Shown: piece after piece, positions 34,927 through 42,074 of the stretch
Position numbering within the stretch: position 1 is the stretch's first letter
How the letters are laid out: each line of letters begins with the position of its first letter
NCBI RefSeq assembly: GCF_025567405.1
Contig: NZ_JAOQKJ010000006.1
Location: forward strand, 181,951 to 245,950
Reading direction: 5' to 3'
Length of the DNA: 64,000 nucleotides
From: Suilimivivens aceti
GTDB taxonomy: Bacteria; Bacillota; Clostridia; Lachnospirales; Lachnospiraceae
The notes under the pieces: generated by a model
What the model saw: only the letters and a program-made list of their open reading frames with translations
Told to the model about the DNA's origin: nothing
Database searches by the model: none
Program-made: the position numbers and the translations under genes

Positions 34927-34951
34927 CAAAACAGTTAGTCTATGCTAACAT
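34923..34951 (+). promoter_or_regulatory. Promoter of the TetR-family gene
   Basis: TTGACA (34923-34928) and TAACAT (34946-34951), 17-nt spacer, overlapping the stop codon of the FUSC-HAD gene. The -10 box runs into the palindrome at 34949-34964. Confidence 0.75.
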
Positions 34952-34964
34952 AACAAATGTTATG
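34949..34964 (+). promoter_or_regulatory. Palindromic operator upstream of the TetR-family gene
   Basis: Perfect 7-2-7 palindrome CATAACA-AA-TGTTATG, covering the end of the -10 box and the ATG of the regulator gene. The same palindrome core recurs at 35606-35619 before the methyltransferase gene. Confidence 0.8.
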
Positions 34965-35564
34965 AACCAGAATGACAGAGAAAATTCAAAAGAACTGATC
35001 ATCAGGGCGGGAAAACAGGAGTTCCTGAAATATGGGTACAAAGGTGCAAGCCTTCGGAATATCTGCAAACAAGCAGGTGTGACAACAGGTGCGTTTTATT
35101 TTCAGTTTGAAAATAAGGAACAGCTCCTGGATGAGATCTTAAGGCCGGTGATCACCTATTTCAGTGCCATGGTACAGAAGAGCACCATGGAAGAATTTGA
35201 AGGAGAATCATCCAGTGCAGACGGAGATGAGCAGATGCTGGAGATGCTCTGGAATTACAAGGAAGAATGTCAGATCCTTCTGGAAGGAACAGCGGGAACC
35301 GCTTATGAAAAGGTTTTTGAAGAGCTTCAGGAAGGGCTGAGGCAGGGATTTCTCCTGTTCTTCGGAAAATATGGAATATCAGATGTGGATGAGAAGCTTC
35401 TGGATGTGATCGTCAGAATGCGGGTAGAGAGTTATCTCACTATCATCCGAAAAGAATATACACTGGAGGAAACAAAGAAGTTGGCAAGACAGATTGGCAT
35501 CTACTGTGATGCCGGGTTTGAGGCACTCGTCAGACAACTGAAAACAGAACATAGTGGTAATTGA
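34962..35564 (+). CDS. TetR-family transcriptional regulator
   Basis: A 200-residue regulator. The N-terminal helix-turn-helix has the family form KELIIRAGKQEFLKYGYKGASLRNICKQAGVTTGAFYFQFENKEQLL (written here in part by key residues: G-Y-K-G-A-S-L-R and V-T-T-G-A-F-Y). The C-terminal domain is helical and gives no ligand hint. The ATG at 34962 fits the domain start; it lies within the operator palindrome and no strong Shine-Dalgarno precedes it, so the mRNA would have a very short leader. It likely represses itself and the downstream methyltransferase through the shared palindrome. Confidence 0.88.
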   Translation: MNQNDRENSKELIIRAGKQEFLKYGYKGASLRNICKQAGVTTGAFYFQFENKEQLLDEILRPVITYFSAMVQKSTMEEFEGESSSADGDEQMLEMLWNYKEECQILLEGTAGTAYEKVFEELQEGLRQGFLLFFGKYGISDVDEKLLDVIVRMRVESYLTIIRKEYTLEETKKLARQIGIYCDAGFEALVRQLKTEHSGN

Positions 35565-35593
35565 AGTCCGGGGCAGACGCCTCGGACTTTTTT
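35565..35593 (+). terminator. Rho-independent terminator after the TetR-family gene
   Basis: AGTCCG (35565-35570), then GGC paired with GCC, and CGGACT (35583-35588) with a T run to 35593. It starts right after the stop codon. The downstream methyltransferase gene must therefore have its own promoter. Confidence 0.8.
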
Positions 35594-35605
35594 ACATAAC
35601 AGATT

Positions 35606-35619
35606 ATAACAAATGTTAT
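35606..35619 (+). promoter_or_regulatory. Second copy of the TetR-type palindrome, before the methyltransferase gene
   Basis: ATAACA-AA-TGTTAT, identical in core to 34950-34963. An additional half-site ATAACA lies at 35596-35601. A -10-like TATAAC overlaps it. It is 23 nt before the methyltransferase ATG, so the same regulator probably controls both genes. Confidence 0.75.
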
Positions 35620-35641
35620 GCTGAAAAGCAGGAAGGAGATT

Positions 35642-36454
35642 ATGATGAAGGGAAAAAAGATCATGTTATCTAAGGAAGGAAATTATGGAAACTGGGTACC
35701 GGCAAATATGATGAAGCTTATGTGGGCCGGGGATATTGTGCTGGCTGTGTTGACGATCGTTTTTGCAGCAGTTTTAAAGGTGGCTGTACCGGCCTGGATT
35801 ACAGGAGTGCTGCTTGTAATCCTTCTGGCGTATACGCTTTATATGTGGCGATGCCGTGAGGCCTTTGATTTTAACAAAGGCGATATAATGGGAGATGTAC
35901 ATCAGTATCTGGTAAATCATCTGCCCTGGGACGGAAAGGGAAAACTGCTGGATATCGGATGCGGAGCAGGAGCCCTTACCATGCGCTGCGCCCTTACCTA
36001 TCCTGAGGCAGAACTGACAGGAATGGATTACTGGGGAAAAGAGTGGAGCTATGCAAAGGAGCAGTGTGAAAAGAATGCAAAGGTGGAAAAGGTTTCTGAC
36101 AGAGTAAGCTTCCAGAAGGGAGATGCGGCAAGCCTTGATTTTGCAGATGAAACTTTTGATGCCATTGTCAGCAACTTTGTATTCCATGAGGTAAGGACGG
36201 CAAAGGATAAAAGAGATGTGGTAAGAGAGGCATTCCGTGTCCTGAAAAAAGGCGGTGCATTTGCTCTGCAGGATATGTTTGCACAGAAGGCGCTGTACGG
36301 TGATATGGAGCAGTTTGTGGAAGAACTGAAAAAGGCAGGCTTTCAGGAGGTGCATTATATCGGCAATATTGAGAAGCAGGATGGCCTTGTGCCCGGATAT
36401 ATCCAGACACCATGGATGATCAGCGGGGCAGGCCTGATCTACGGAATCAAATAA
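35642..36454 (+). CDS. Membrane-anchored class I SAM-dependent methyltransferase
   Basis: A 270-residue protein. Two hydrophobic helices near the N-terminus (about 20-65) anchor a class I methyltransferase domain (about 95-240) with SAM-binding motif LLDIGCGAGALTMRC, an acidic GMDYWG at the second strand, and NFVFHEVRTAKDKRDVVREA typical of small-molecule or lipid methylases. Substrate unknown; a membrane lipid or a hydrophobic toxic compound would fit the anchor and the TetR control. AAGGAG (35633-35638) serves the tandem ATGs at 35642 and 35645; the second has the better spacing. Confidence 0.85.
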   Translation: MMKGKKIMLSKEGNYGNWVPANMMKLMWAGDIVLAVLTIVFAAVLKVAVPAWITGVLLVILLAYTLYMWRCREAFDFNKGDIMGDVHQYLVNHLPWDGKGKLLDIGCGAGALTMRCALTYPEAELTGMDYWGKEWSYAKEQCEKNAKVEKVSDRVSFQKGDAASLDFADETFDAIVSNFVFHEVRTAKDKRDVVREAFRVLKKGGAFALQDMFAQKALYGDMEQFVEELKKAGFQEVHYIGNIEKQDGLVPGYIQTPWMISGAGLIYGIK

Positions 36455-36455
36455 A

Positions 36456-36493
36456 AATCCCCGGAACTGCGCCTTTGCAGTCCCGGGGATTTT
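36456..36493 (+). terminator. Rho-independent terminator after the methyltransferase gene
   Basis: AATCCCCGG(A)ACTGC pairs with GCAGT(C)CCGGGGATT around a 6-nt loop, followed by TT. The A-rich left flank and T-rich right flank also allow function on the other strand. Confidence 0.85.
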
Positions 36494-36564
36494 AGGGGAG
36501 GATAAGTATTTCATTTATCCTTTGTAAGCGGGTTACCTTGCAATCGTCAAAGGAGGGGGTTCCT

Positions 36565-36615
36565 GTGACTGATTGTAATCATAGTATGAACCGTAAAAAT
36601 AAGGTTTATACGTGA
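36565..36615 (+). CDS. Possible 16-residue microprotein
   Basis: GTG at 36565 follows the strongest Shine-Dalgarno in this gap (AAAGGAGGGGG, 36549-36559) at about 5 nt, and opens a 16-codon frame (MTDCNHSMNRKNKVYT) ending at 36615. It lies in an otherwise gene-free 195-nt stretch between a terminator and the next promoter. A ribosome site of this strength without a gene is unlikely by chance. No promoter of its own is clear, and I do not recognise the peptide. Confidence 0.35.
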   Translation: MTDCNHSMNRKNKVYT

Positions 36616-36629
36616 AAATGAAAAAAATT

Positions 36630-36658
36630 TTTACTTTTCTGATAAACTGTTATATAAT
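36630..36658 (+). promoter_or_regulatory. Promoter of the SEC-C gene
   Basis: TTTACT (36630-36635) and TATAAT (36653-36658), 17-nt spacer; the AAGGAGGA Shine-Dalgarno of the next gene follows shortly. Confidence 0.8.
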
Positions 36659-36688
36659 AGGCATACATGAACAAGGAGGACGAGTTTT

Positions 36689-37195
36689 ATGGCATTACTG
36701 CAAAAGTGGCGTGATATGGCCTATTCAGAAACAGCAAATAAAGGAGACTTACAGAGACTCTGGGGTGCTTACTTCCAGAAGGAGAAAGAAATCTATGCTA
36801 TCCTTCTGAAGAATCCCGATGAAGAAGTAAAGGGTACTGTAAAGGAACTGGCAGATAAATACAGTGTTGACCTGATGACAATGGTAGGTTTCCTGGACGG
36901 AATCAATGACAGCTTAAAGGCTGCTAATCCCATCGAAGAAATGGAAGAGGACACTGAGGTAAGCCTTGGATTTGACAAGGAGCTTCTTTACAAGAACATG
37001 GTAGCAGCAGGTGCTGACTGGCTGTACGAGCTTCCTGAATGGGAAGAGATCTTTGATGAGGACAAGCGTAAGGCTCTTTACAAGGAGCAGAAGTCTTCTA
37101 CCACGATCGTAAAGCCGGAGAAGATCTATCCCAACGATCCCTGCCCCTGCGGAAGTGGTAAGAAGTATAAGAAATGCTGCGGTCGGAATAAATAA
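36689..37195 (+). CDS. SEC-C motif protein
   Basis: A 168-residue soluble acidic protein ending in the zinc-binding SEC-C motif (PCPCGSGKKYKKCCG), as at the end of SecA. The N-terminal 130 residues are helical and match no family I can name, although similar SEC-C proteins are common in Lachnospiraceae. The motif often contacts SecB or the ribosome in SecA; here a role in protein targeting or ribosome binding is only suggested. AAGGAGGA precedes the ATG. It is a single-gene unit; the next promoter lies at 37230. Confidence 0.85.
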   Translation: MALLQKWRDMAYSETANKGDLQRLWGAYFQKEKEIYAILLKNPDEEVKGTVKELADKYSVDLMTMVGFLDGINDSLKAANPIEEMEEDTEVSLGFDKELLYKNMVAAGADWLYELPEWEEIFDEDKRKALYKEQKSSTTIVKPEKIYPNDPCPCGSGKKYKKCCGRNK

Positions 37196-37229
37196 ATTTT
37201 CCATTAAATAATTTTTTTCAGGTTTGGTC

Positions 37230-37258
37230 TTTACAGATCTGAAAAAGTGTCATATGAT
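37230..37258 (+). promoter_or_regulatory. Promoter of the thrS T-box transcript
   Basis: TTTACA (37230-37235) and TATGAT (37253-37258), 17-nt spacer, directly upstream of the T-box leader. Confidence 0.75.
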
Positions 37259-37269
37259 AATGGCAGATT

Positions 37270-37523
37270 AAAGATAACACGTTGATGAGAAGAGTACGAT
37301 GTGGAATGTATCAGAGAAGAACATCAGATAGTGATATCTGTGCTGAGAATGTTCCTGCAGGAAGCATCCGAAAACTACCTCGGAGTGACCCCAATCAGGT
37401 CCGTATTCCTACGTTACAGGATTTGAGAGGCTTCTGTAAGACGTCACAGGCGCAGGAAGCAAGCAGGGTGGAACCGCGTTTCTTACGTCCCATGCATTAC
37501 GACAGTAGTGCATGGGATTTTTT
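37270..37523 (+). ncRNA. T-box riboswitch with Thr (ACC) specifier
   Basis: The conserved T-box AGGGTGGAACCGCG is at 37465-37478, followed by a terminator of 13 bp. Stem I can be closed by GTTGAT (37281-37286) with ATCAGG (37394-37399). The specifier-loop AGTA is at 37293-37296, and on the opposite side GTGACC places ACC (37388-37390) at the specifier position, a threonine codon. Uncharged tRNA-Thr would pair with the specifier and T-box and prevent termination, raising expression of the small membrane protein gene and thrS. The specifier assignment rests on my manual fold. Confidence 0.9.
37488..37523 (+). terminator. T-box terminator
   Basis: TCCCATGCATTAC (37488-37500) pairs over 13 bp with GTAGTGCATGGGA (37505-37517), one G-U pair, followed by six T. 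It is the switchable terminator of the T-box leader. Confidence 0.92.
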
Positions 37524-37598
37524 AATACGCACCACAGAAAAACAAGCGGCTTCACGGTGACGCAGGGAAAGCAATATTTTTGAACCAGGAGGAAAACT

Positions 37599-37850
37599 AT
37601 GAAAGAGAAAATCGAAAAACTGAAAACGTTTCTGGCAGGTACCACTACCATTTCCAACAGAGAGTTTGTGCTTGCCATGGCAGTTGGTATTCTGGGAGGT
37701 ATTGTCTTTGGACTTCTGACTTCTCCCAGAAAAAATACGACCATCGGAAGCAACAATGGCAATAACAGTCCCTGCGGTAACGGTCTGAAAGCCGGGAAAA
37801 AGGCCGGTGACTGGGACGAGATCGAGAAAGCAGAAGAGAACAGAGAATAA
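37599..37850 (+). CDS. Small single-span membrane protein in the thrS leader operon
   Basis: An 83-residue protein with one membrane helix (about 22-41, EFVLAMAVGILGGIVFGLL) and a hydrophilic C-terminus rich in Asn, Gly and acidic residues. The helix followed by SPRKNTTIG resembles YtxH-like small membrane proteins, without clear homology. CAGGAGGAAA precedes the ATG. It lies between the T-box terminator and thrS (20 nt), so it is expressed with thrS when threonyl-tRNA is short. Function unknown. Confidence 0.8.
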   Translation: MKEKIEKLKTFLAGTTTISNREFVLAMAVGILGGIVFGLLTSPRKNTTIGSNNGNNSPCGNGLKAGKKAGDWDEIEKAEENRE

Positions 37851-37870
37851 AATAAGAGGAGATAAGAGAA

Positions 37871-39835
37871 ATGAAAATTACATTAAAAGACGGTTCTGTA
37901 AAAGAATATGACAGTGCCAAAAGCGTATATGAGATCGCAGCAGATTTAAGTGAAGGACTTGCCAGGGCAGCCTGTGCAGGAGAGCTTGACGGAGAGGTCG
38001 TAGACCTTCGTACTGTAGTAGATAAGGACTGTAGCCTGAACATCCTGACAGCTTCTGATCCAGAGGGTCTGCGTGTGATCCGCCACACCTGTTCCCACGT
38101 TATGGCAGAGGCAGTAAAGAGACTGTTCCCACAGTCAAAGCTTGCGATCGGACCTGCCATTGATACAGGATATTATTATGATTTTGAGCATGAGCCTTTT
38201 TCAAGAGACGATCTTGACAAGATCGAAGCGGAGATGAAGAAGATCATCAAGGAAGGTCATGAGCTGAAGAGATTTACCCTTCCGAGAAATGAAGCGATCC
38301 AGTTTATGAAGGACAGAGAAGAGCCTTACAAGGTAGAGCTGATCGAGGAGCTTCCGGAGGATGCAGAGATTTCCTTCTATGATCAGGGAGAATTCGTTGA
38401 CCTGTGCGCAGGCCCCCACCTGATGAACACAAAGGGGATCAAGGCCTTCAAGCTGACCTCTTCTTCCATGGCATACTGGAGAGGAGATGCAGAGAAAGCA
38501 AGACTGCAGAGAATCTATGGTACGGCATTTAACAAGAAGGAAGAGCTTGCTGCCTACCTTGAGCAGCTTGAGGATGCCAAGAGACGTGACCACAATAAGC
38601 TTGGCCGGGAGATGGAGCTGTTTACTACAGTAGATGTGATCGGACAGGGACTTCCTCTTTTCCCTCCGAAGGGAACCAAGATGATCATGAAGCTTCAGAG
38701 ATGGATTGAAGACCTTGAGGATAAGGAATGGGGCTATGTCAGAACCAGAACTCCTCTAATGGCCAAGAGTGATCTTTACAAGATTTCCGGACACTGGGAT
38801 CATTACAAGGATGGCATGTTTGTCCTTGGGGATGAAGAAACAGACAAGGAAGTATTTGCGCTTCGTCCCATGACCTGCCCGTTCCAGTATTATGTATATA
38901 AGAATACCCAGAAATCCTACAGGGATCTGCCTTACCGTATGAGTGAGACCTCCACGCTGTTCCGTTCTGAGGATTCCGGTGAAATGCATGGACTTACCAG
39001 AGTACGTCAGTTTACTATCACAGAGGCACACAATGTGATCCGTCCTGACCAGACAGAGGAAGAGTTATCCAACTGCTTTAATCTGGCATATTACGTTCTG
39101 TCAGTGCTTGGCCTTGAAAAGGATGTAACCTTCCGCCTTTCCAAATGGGATCCGGCCAATAAGAAGAAATATCTGGGAGATGAGCATTACTGGGAGTCCA
39201 CACAGGAGGTACTGCGTAAGCTGCTGGAGGAGAAGCAGGTGCCCTTTGTAGAGGCTGATGGTGAAGCTGCATTCTACGGACCGAAGATCGATATCCAGGC
39301 AAAGAATGTATATGGCAAGGAAGATACCATGATCACGATCCAGCTTGACTGTGCGATCGCAGAGAACTTCGATATGTACTATGTGGATCAGAATGGTGAA
39401 AAGAAGCGTCCTTATATCATTCACAGAACTTCCATGGGATGCTACGAGAGAACACTGGCATGGCTGATCGAGAAATATGCCGGTAAGTTCCCGACATGGC
39501 TTTGCCCGGAGCAGGTCCGTGTCCTTCCTATTTCTGAGAAGTATGCTGATTATGCAGAACAGGTTCGTAAAGCACTGGCAAAGGCTGATGTGGATGTTAC
39601 AGTAGATAACCGCTCCGAAAAGATCGGTTTTAAGATCCGTGAGGCAAGAATGGACAGACTGCCTTATATGCTTGTTGTCGGACAGCAGGAAGAGGCGGAC
39701 GGGACAGTATCTGTCAGAAGCCGCTTTGCCGGAGATGAGGGTGTGAAGCCTCTGGATGAGTTTATTGCCCAGATCACAGAGGAGATCAGGACCAAGGCGA
39801 TCCGCAAGGAAGAAGTAGAAGAAGAAAAGAAGTAA
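37871..39835 (+). CDS. thrS: Threonyl-tRNA synthetase
   Basis: A 654-residue class II synthetase, the usual length. In order: TGS domain (1-60), the editing-side domain with HTCSHVMAEAVKRLFPQ, the catalytic core with MTCPFQYYVYKNTQKSYRDLPYR and GEMHGLTRVRQFTITEAH, the class II motif 3 GCYERTLAWLIE, and the C-terminal anticodon-binding domain (from about 545, PEQVRVLPIS). Zinc ligands Cys and His of the active site are present. Controlled by the Thr T-box at 37270. AAGAGGAGATAAG precedes the ATG. The next gene follows by 19 nt. Confidence 0.96.
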   Translation: MKITLKDGSVKEYDSAKSVYEIAADLSEGLARAACAGELDGEVVDLRTVVDKDCSLNILTASDPEGLRVIRHTCSHVMAEAVKRLFPQSKLAIGPAIDTGYYYDFEHEPFSRDDLDKIEAEMKKIIKEGHELKRFTLPRNEAIQFMKDREEPYKVELIEELPEDAEISFYDQGEFVDLCAGPHLMNTKGIKAFKLTSSSMAYWRGDAEKARLQRIYGTAFNKKEELAAYLEQLEDAKRRDHNKLGREMELFTTVDVIGQGLPLFPPKGTKMIMKLQRWIEDLEDKEWGYVRTRTPLMAKSDLYKISGHWDHYKDGMFVLGDEETDKEVFALRPMTCPFQYYVYKNTQKSYRDLPYRMSETSTLFRSEDSGEMHGLTRVRQFTITEAHNVIRPDQTEEELSNCFNLAYYVLSVLGLEKDVTFRLSKWDPANKKKYLGDEHYWESTQEVLRKLLEEKQVPFVEADGEAAFYGPKIDIQAKNVYGKEDTMITIQLDCAIAENFDMYYVDQNGEKKRPYIIHRTSMGCYERTLAWLIEKYAGKFPTWLCPEQVRVLPISEKYADYAEQVRKALAKADVDVTVDNRSEKIGFKIREARMDRLPYMLVVGQQEEADGTVSVRSRFAGDEGVKPLDEFIAQITEEIRTKAIRKEEVEEEKK

Positions 39836-39854
39836 TTTTTAAGGAGCTGTTTAT

Positions 39855-41489
39855 ATGAAAGAAAAGCAAAGCAAAAAGAAACTTGCGGGAATCCTGTTTT
39901 TTCTGCTTGGCGCAGGTATGCTGGTAAGCTCTGCTTTTCTTTGTGTGGGCAGCGATATCTGGTATGATGAAGTGTTTTCTCTGGGGCTTGTCAGAAAGCC
40001 GGTATGGGAGCTGATCTCCATAACTGCAAGGGATGTACATCCGCCACTGTATTATCTGATCCTGAAGCTGTTTCTTACAGCTGTACCGGAAAGTACAGTA
40101 GCCATGCAGGTGACAGCTGCCAAGCTGGTTTCCTGGCTGCCCTTTCTTTGTATGCTGCTGCTGGCAGTATTTCCTATAAAAAAGTATTTTGGTACGCTGA
40201 GCGCTGGACTGTTCTTTTTCCTGACCATGTCCATGCCGGGGCTTTCAGAATACACGGTTGAGATCAGGATGTACAGCTATGCGGCGCTGTTCGTTGTGAT
40301 GACTATGACAGAAGCCTTTGGCGTTCTGACAGAAGGCAGGCGGAGGAACTGGATCCTTCTGACAGGAGCTGCTCTGTGTGCCTGCTATACCCATTATTTT
40401 GCCTGTGTGGCAGCCTGTATGGTCTATCTGTATGTCCTGGTCATGCTGCTTCTGAAAAAGCAGAAAAATGAACTGCGGAGCTTTTTTTTCAGTGCAGCAG
40501 TCTGCGTTGTCTGTTATCTGCCATGGCTCCTTGCGGCAGTCACAAGACAGGTCAGCCAGGTGAAGGAAAGCTACTGGATCCAGCCGGTCTCCCTGCGGAC
40601 ACTTGGGGGATGCGTGAAATTTCTGCTTGCACCGGATTTTTCATCTGGAAAAGTCAGTGCAGTGATGGCAGTAGTGCTGTTCCTTCTTTTTGCAGGAGAA
40701 GTCCTTGGGGATATTTTTCTGCTGTTTTCGAAGAGAAGAAATGGAGGAATGGCAGTCTCCTTTTCACTTGGATGTCTGATGCCTGTTGTCGGGATCATAA
40801 TCTTTGGATTTCTGGCATCTGTCCTTATAAAGCCTGTTTTTGTATACCGGTATATGGTTCCGGCCATGCCGTGTATGTGGCTGTCTCTGGCAGTATTTCT
40901 GGGAAACAGAAGCTGTGGAGTAGAAGACTTCCTGACGGGATGGGAGAGCAAAGAAAACAGGACGGGACAGAAGGAGAAGAGGAAAAAGGCAGAGTCAGCG
41001 GTCATAGCGGCAGTCCTGCTGCTTTTTGTGATAATAGGAGGCTGTGATTTCCGGGCATTCTACGGAAATGAAATGTGGAAGCAGAAGCAGATGAAAGAGG
41101 CACAGGAGGTTCTCACGAAACTGTCAGAAGAGGATGCTGTCACGATATTTAATTTTGGACAGCTTCAGGCTGTGATGGCATATTATGAAGGATCGGATTC
41201 CTATTTGTGGTATGAGAGGGCAGAAGAGCTGGTAAAGGAACTGTTTCCGGAGGTACATGACCTTGCGGAAGGAGAATTTACTGATGAAGCCGGGATCAGC
41301 CAGCTGAAGGAGCTTCTAAAAGAAGGCAGGAGGGTATATTTCCTTGGAAGTGGAAAGGCAAGAGAGGAAATTGTGGCAAAATGGCAGGAAGCAGGAATTT
41401 CTGTCAGGGAAGATAGCAGTGCCATGATCGAACGCTACTGGTTTAATCTTTACGCATTAACGATTGACGAAGAGGCAAAACCACGATAA
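39855..41489 (+). CDS. GT39/PMT-like membrane glycosyltransferase
   Basis: A 544-residue membrane protein with about ten helices and a C-terminal soluble part (about 410-544). The first outer loop has DIWYDEVFS with the acidic pair of PMT/GT39-type transferases and the DVHPPLYYLILKL segment, and later YTHYF. Such enzymes move a sugar from a polyprenyl-phosphate carrier to an acceptor (protein, teichoic acid or glycolipid). AAGGAG precedes the ATG, 19 nt after thrS, so the T-box transcript may extend here. It ends 25 nt before the major pilin gene, whose promoter lies in its last codons. Pilin glycosylation is a context-based guess. Confidence 0.8.
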   Translation: MKEKQSKKKLAGILFFLLGAGMLVSSAFLCVGSDIWYDEVFSLGLVRKPVWELISITARDVHPPLYYLILKLFLTAVPESTVAMQVTAAKLVSWLPFLCMLLLAVFPIKKYFGTLSAGLFFFLTMSMPGLSEYTVEIRMYSYAALFVVMTMTEAFGVLTEGRRRNWILLTGAALCACYTHYFACVAACMVYLYVLVMLLLKKQKNELRSFFFSAAVCVVCYLPWLLAAVTRQVSQVKESYWIQPVSLRTLGGCVKFLLAPDFSSGKVSAVMAVVLFLLFAGEVLGDIFLLFSKRRNGGMAVSFSLGCLMPVVGIIIFGFLASVLIKPVFVYRYMVPAMPCMWLSLAVFLGNRSCGVEDFLTGWESKENRTGQKEKRKKAESAVIAAVLLLFVIIGGCDFRAFYGNEMWKQKQMKEAQEVLTKLSEEDAVTIFNFGQLQAVMAYYEGSDSYLWYERAEELVKELFPEVHDLAEGEFTDEAGISQLKELLKEGRRVYFLGSGKAREEIVAKWQEAGISVREDSSAMIERYWFNLYALTIDEEAKPR

Positions 41490-41492
41490 AAT
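41464..41492 (+). promoter_or_regulatory. Promoter of the pilin gene, inside the end of the glycosyltransferase gene
   Basis: TTGACG (41464-41469) and TAAAAT (41487-41492), 17-nt spacer. It would give the pilin mRNA a leader of about 15 nt with GGGGGA as Shine-Dalgarno. It uncouples the pilus genes from the T-box transcript. Confidence 0.75.
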
Positions 41493-41514
41493 AGTACTTA
41501 ATGGGGGAATTAAA

Positions 41515-41982
41515 ATGAACATTAAGGAAAGCAATCGGGCAGTTTACAGAACAGATGCTGCAGATAACAGAGGCTTTACCCTGGTAGAGCTGATCGTAGT
41601 GATGGTCATACTGACGCTTCTGGCGGCCATACTTGTACCAAGCCTTCTTGGTTGGATTGATGAGGCCAAGGGTAAGCAGTACATATTGAGTGCGCGGAGC
41701 GTGTATATGTCAGCACAGGCGATCGAGTCGGAGAAGTATGCGGTATGGGATGGTACCATGGCTGGTGCGGATCACAGTCTGACCGATTATGATAAGGAAC
41801 GGATCCTCAGAATGGCAGATGCAGAGGATGCTCAGATCCTGGATGTATCTTTTGAAAGTGACAGTCTGTCAGAAGAAGGAGCAGCTTCCAATCATGGATA
41901 CTATACCATTAATGGAATTGTTGTGCAGTATGGAAGCATTACCGTTACCCTGAAAGACGGTATGTGGACAGTTATACAGTAA
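41515..41982 (+). CDS. Type IV pilin-like major prepilin
   Basis: A 155-residue prepilin. A polar 19-residue leader ends in NRG, then the cleavage-site sequence FTLVELIVVMVILTLLAAIL with the conserved Glu at +5 of the mature protein. The rest is a small globular domain that ends without a disulfide pair, unlike Gram-negative pilins. Start at 41515 follows GGGGGAAT. Being first, with its own promoter and a hairpin right after it, this is likely the major subunit. Cleavage needs a prepilin peptidase that is not in the window. Confidence 0.9.
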   Translation: MNIKESNRAVYRTDAADNRGFTLVELIVVMVILTLLAAILVPSLLGWIDEAKGKQYILSARSVYMSAQAIESEKYAVWDGTMAGADHSLTDYDKERILRMADAEDAQILDVSFESDSLSEEGAASNHGYYTINGIVVQYGSITVTLKDGMWTVIQ

Positions 41983-41996
41983 GATAAGATGAGGAT

Positions 41997-42019
41997 TAGC
42001 GGTGTCAATGGCACCGCTA
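41997..42019 (+). terminator. Hairpin after the pilin gene, possible attenuator
   Basis: TAGCGGTG (41997-42004) pairs with CACCGCTA (42012-42019), an 8-bp stem, followed by TTGTGGTTT rather than a clean T run. It could stop part of transcription or protect the pilin mRNA 3' end, leaving pilin in excess of the assembly genes. Confidence 0.55.
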
Positions 42020-42074
42020 TTGTGGTTTAATCAGGGCAAAGAGAGGATTTGCCGGAAAAGAAACGGGGGTCCGG

